Origin: Aliiruegeria sabulilitoris
GTDB lineage: Bacteria; Pseudomonadota; Alphaproteobacteria; Rhodobacterales; Rhodobacteraceae
Length of the DNA stretch: 64,000 bases
NCBI RefSeq assembly: GCF_001558155.1
Contig: NZ_LOAS01000003.1
Coordinates: 124,001-188,000 of the forward strand
Reading direction: 5' to 3'
Shown here: positions 62,040 through 64,000 of the stretch, in pieces
How positions within the stretch are numbered: the stretch's first letter is position 1
Layout of the letters: the number at the start of each line of letters is the position of its first letter
Made by a program: the position numbers and the translations under genes
The notes under the pieces: model-generated
Told to the model about the DNA's origin: nothing
Seen by the model: only the letters and a program-made list of their open reading frames with translations
Databases searched by the model: none

Positions 62040-63191
62040 ATGCGGACCTTCATGACCCTTTGTGCGAGTGCATTGGTGTTGGCAGCCTGTGATACAACCG
62101 GGCTGGATCTGGATATGCGGGATCTCGGCCAGGGGTTCGACACCACCTCGGCGCTGCAGCCGGTGACCGCGCCGAAACCGCAGCCCGACGCGCGCGGGGT
62201 CATATCCTATCCCAGCTACCAAGTTGCCGTGGCGCGCCGTGGCGATACCCCGGCCGATGTGGCCGGCCGGATCGGCATGACGGCCGACGAGCTGGCCCGC
62301 TATAATGGTATTCCCGCCGATGCCGTGCTCAACGAGGGCGAAGTGCTGGCCCTGCCGCGCCGCGTGCCCGAGGGCGCTGCGTTGCCGGCCACCGGTGGCG
62401 TCGATATCGCGACACTGGCTGGCGATGCCATCAACCGCGCGTCCCCTTCGGCCGCACCCGCCGCGGGGACTATCTCCACCCAGGTGGGCGAGGAGCCGGT
62501 GCGCCACAAGGTCGAGGCGGGGGAAACAACCTACTCCATCGCGCGTCTCTATGGCGTATCGGCCAAATCCATTGGCGACTGGAACGGGCTTGGCCCGGAT
62601 CTCTCGGTGCGCCAGGGCCAGTACCTGCTGATCCCGGTCGTTGTTGCCCAGCCGGCGAATCCGGAGACCGAAACCTCCACCACCCAGCCCGGCGAGGGTA
62701 GCCCGACACCGACGCCGCCGAGCGCCTCCGAGCCGCTTCCCGACGAGGACACCGTGCCGTTGGCCACCGAAACGGCCGAGGCGCCCGGGGTGCCGGAATC
62801 GCCCGATCTTGGCGCCGATGCCACCGCCGCAGCCTCCAACAGCGCCCGCATGAGCCTGCCGGTTCAGGGCTCGATCGTCCGCGATTTCCGCAAGGGCAAG
62901 AATGACGGGATCGACATTTCCGCCTCCTCCGGCGCGAATGTCTCTGCCGCCGCCGCCGGTACCGTGGCCGCGATAACCGAGGATACCGACCAAGTGCCGA
63001 TCCTGGTGCTGCGCCATGAGGGCGGGTTGCTGACGGTCTATGCCAATGTCGACAATCTGAAGGTCCAGAAAGGCCAGAGCGTGTCGCGCGGGCAGGCCAT
63101 CGCCACCGTGCGCGCCTCCGACAATCCCTATTTGCATTTCGAGGTGCGCGATGGTGTCGAGGCTGTCGATCCGTCCGACTATCTCAAGTAA
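62040..63191 (+). CDS. nlpD: NlpD-like LysM/LytM lipoprotein (amidase activator)
   Basis: A 383-residue lipoprotein. The lipobox is LVLAA-C18. Two LysM repeats (about 60-109 and 154-201) bind peptidoglycan. A Pro/Glu-rich linker leads to a C-terminal LytM/M23 domain (about 273-380). The zinc ligands are degenerate: the HxxxD histidine is N288 in NDGID, and the HxH pair is YLH366. The domain should therefore be catalytically dead, like NlpD/EnvC, which activate cell-wall amidases at division. The surE-pcm-nlpD order supports the call. Confidence 0.88.
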   Translation: MRTFMTLCASALVLAACDTTGLDLDMRDLGQGFDTTSALQPVTAPKPQPDARGVISYPSYQVAVARRGDTPADVAGRIGMTADELARYNGIPADAVLNEGEVLALPRRVPEGAALPATGGVDIATLAGDAINRASPSAAPAAGTISTQVGEEPVRHKVEAGETTYSIARLYGVSAKSIGDWNGLGPDLSVRQGQYLLIPVVVAQPANPETETSTTQPGEGSPTPTPPSASEPLPDEDTVPLATETAEAPGVPESPDLGADATAAASNSARMSLPVQGSIVRDFRKGKNDGIDISASSGANVSAAAAGTVAAITEDTDQVPILVLRHEGGLLTVYANVDNLKVQKGQSVSRGQAIATVRASDNPYLHFEVRDGVEAVDPSDYLK

Positions 63192-63218
63192 GTGCCCCCG
63201 CGCGTGGTTCATGGTGCG

Positions 63219-63956
63219 ATGAGTGCGACGCACGATCTCGTCCTGATCATCGGCAGCGGCCCCGGCGCACTGCTTTCACGCGACTGGGGCGGGCATCCAT
63301 TCGATGCGGTGGTTGCGATCAACAACGCCTGGCAACTCCGCCCGGATTGGACGCATCACATCTACCCGGAAGATTTTCCGCCCGAACGCCGGCCCGAGGC
63401 GTTGCGGACCGGCCAGCGGGAGGTGCTCTACAGCGCGTATGTGCCGTCGAATAACCGGTTCGGCGGCGTGGTCTATGCCGGGGGCACGATGGCCTTTACC
63501 GCCGCCTACTGGGCGCTGGACGCGCTGCGCCCGCGCGTGCTGGCCTTCATCGGCTGCGACATGGTCTATCCGGCGACGGGCAAGACGCATTTCTATGGCA
63601 CCGGAACCGCCGACCCGCTGCGGGCGGATCCGACGCTGCGCTCGCTGGAAGGCAAGGCGGCGCGGCTCTGGTTCAAGGCGGCGGGGCAGGGATGCGCCTG
63701 CGTGAACCTCTCGCAAGACGAAAGCCGGCTGGTTTTCCCGCGTGCGCAGTTGGCAGGTGTGGAGACGGCTCAATTGCCCGACCTTCCCGACGGCGTCGCC
63801 GAAACCGCCGAACGGCTGGAGCGGGAAACGGATTACACCGTGCCTTCGGGGCGCTATTGGGAACAGGCCGAACGGTTCGATCTGGACCGGATCGACGCGA
63901 TCGACCTCGCCTGGCGGGACGCCTTTGACGCGATGGGGGCGGGCGTCAGATCCTGA
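63219..63956 (+). CDS. Conserved-looking protein of unknown function
   Basis: A 245-residue soluble protein that I do not recognise. The start LVLIIGSGPGALLSRDW suggests a nucleotide-binding beta-loop-helix. FDAVVAINNAWQLRPDW, FGGVVYAGGTMAFTAAYWAL and VLAFIGCDMVYPATGKTHFYG follow. The pattern (GSGP..., INNAW, GCDM-Y) recalls proteins that track a glycan or sugar-nucleotide-like 'named object', such as DUF115/glycosyltransferase-associated proteins, but this is a guess. An ATG at 63219 begins MSATHD. It overlaps the end of a minus-strand gene by 11 bases. Confidence 0.7.
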   Translation: MSATHDLVLIIGSGPGALLSRDWGGHPFDAVVAINNAWQLRPDWTHHIYPEDFPPERRPEALRTGQREVLYSAYVPSNNRFGGVVYAGGTMAFTAAYWALDALRPRVLAFIGCDMVYPATGKTHFYGTGTADPLRADPTLRSLEGKAARLWFKAAGQGCACVNLSQDESRLVFPRAQLAGVETAQLPDLPDGVAETAERLERETDYTVPSGRYWEQAERFDLDRIDAIDLAWRDAFDAMGAGVRS

Positions 63957-64000
63957 CGCCGTGCCGCCCGGCCAGATCGACAAAGAACTGCCACGCCACC
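63946..64000 (-). CDS. C-terminal end of an unidentified minus-strand gene (partial)
   Basis: The minus strand from base 64000 reads in frame VAWQFFVDLAGRHGVRI followed by TGA (63946-63948). Codon use is GC-rich in third position, as in the genome. Only 17 residues are visible, too few for identification, and the rest lies outside the window. Confidence 0.4.
   Translation of the reverse strand, partial: VAWQFFVDLAGRHGVRI

Overview
This 64 kb GC-rich window reads as a chromosomal segment of an alphaproteobacterium, most likely Rhodobacterales (Rhodobacteraceae/roseobacter type). The evidence is the conserved order yceD-rpmF-plsX-fabH-ihfA-merR, the order argS-SPOR-nagZ-scpA-scpB, an adenosylcobalamin-dependent ribonucleotide reductase, surE-pcm-nlpD, a Bacillus-type PurF, OlsB, and Hint, DUF2161 and NDUFAF6-like proteins. 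Genes are dense and mostly housekeeping. I see no prophage, transposase, CRISPR array or rRNA operon; one tRNA (Pro, GGG) is present.

Layout. 1-10.7 kb: 3' part of nrdJ, a J-domain protein, an SLC13-type permease, xth, an FKBP isomerase, a K+ channel, erpA, dgt and argS. 10.8-14.4 kb: tightly overlapping SPOR-nagZ-scpA-scpB (cell envelope and chromosome condensation). 14.5-18.6 kb: a LamB-type porin, then a respiratory pair of a membrane-anchored octaheme cytochrome c (tetrathionate reductase family) and a four-helix cytochrome b, preceded by a strikingly AT-rich leader. 18.8-25.5 kb: dcd, tRNA-Pro, the lipid/ribosome/IHF cluster on the minus strand, divergent bamE, and msrB. 25.7-35.2 kb: olsB, uup, an outer-membrane barrel, an acetate-type transporter, an aminotransferase, a threonine dehydratase-like enzyme, an oxidoreductase and selD. 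35.3-42.4 kb: a YjbR protein, a Cys-rich leader peptide followed by cysS, cimA, a methyltransferase overlapping a phytoene-synthase-like gene, and prfC. 42.6-50.6 kb: an Hsp70-like protein, two L,D-transpeptidases, a DUF2161 nuclease-fold protein, a carboxylate-amine ligase, a glycosyltransferase, and a small RHH-ParA cassette. 50.6-64 kb: a Hint protein, SDRs, a PqiA-like protein, radA, cvpA, purF, a second SLC13 permease, surE-pcm-nlpD, an unrecognised gene, and the last bases of a minus-strand gene.

The most notable regulatory signal is a 14-codon ORF (three Cys codons near its end) directly upstream of cysS. A sigma70-like promoter is placed so that transcription would start on its ATG. 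This looks like a leaderless, ribosome-mediated cysteine sensor controlling cysteinyl-tRNA synthetase. Others are a consensus IHF site next to the putative ihfA promoter, two helically phased operator-like decamers over the -10 box of the RHH-ParA cassette, and several families of hairpin-rich intergenic repeats. All functional calls come from reading the sequence; no database search was possible.
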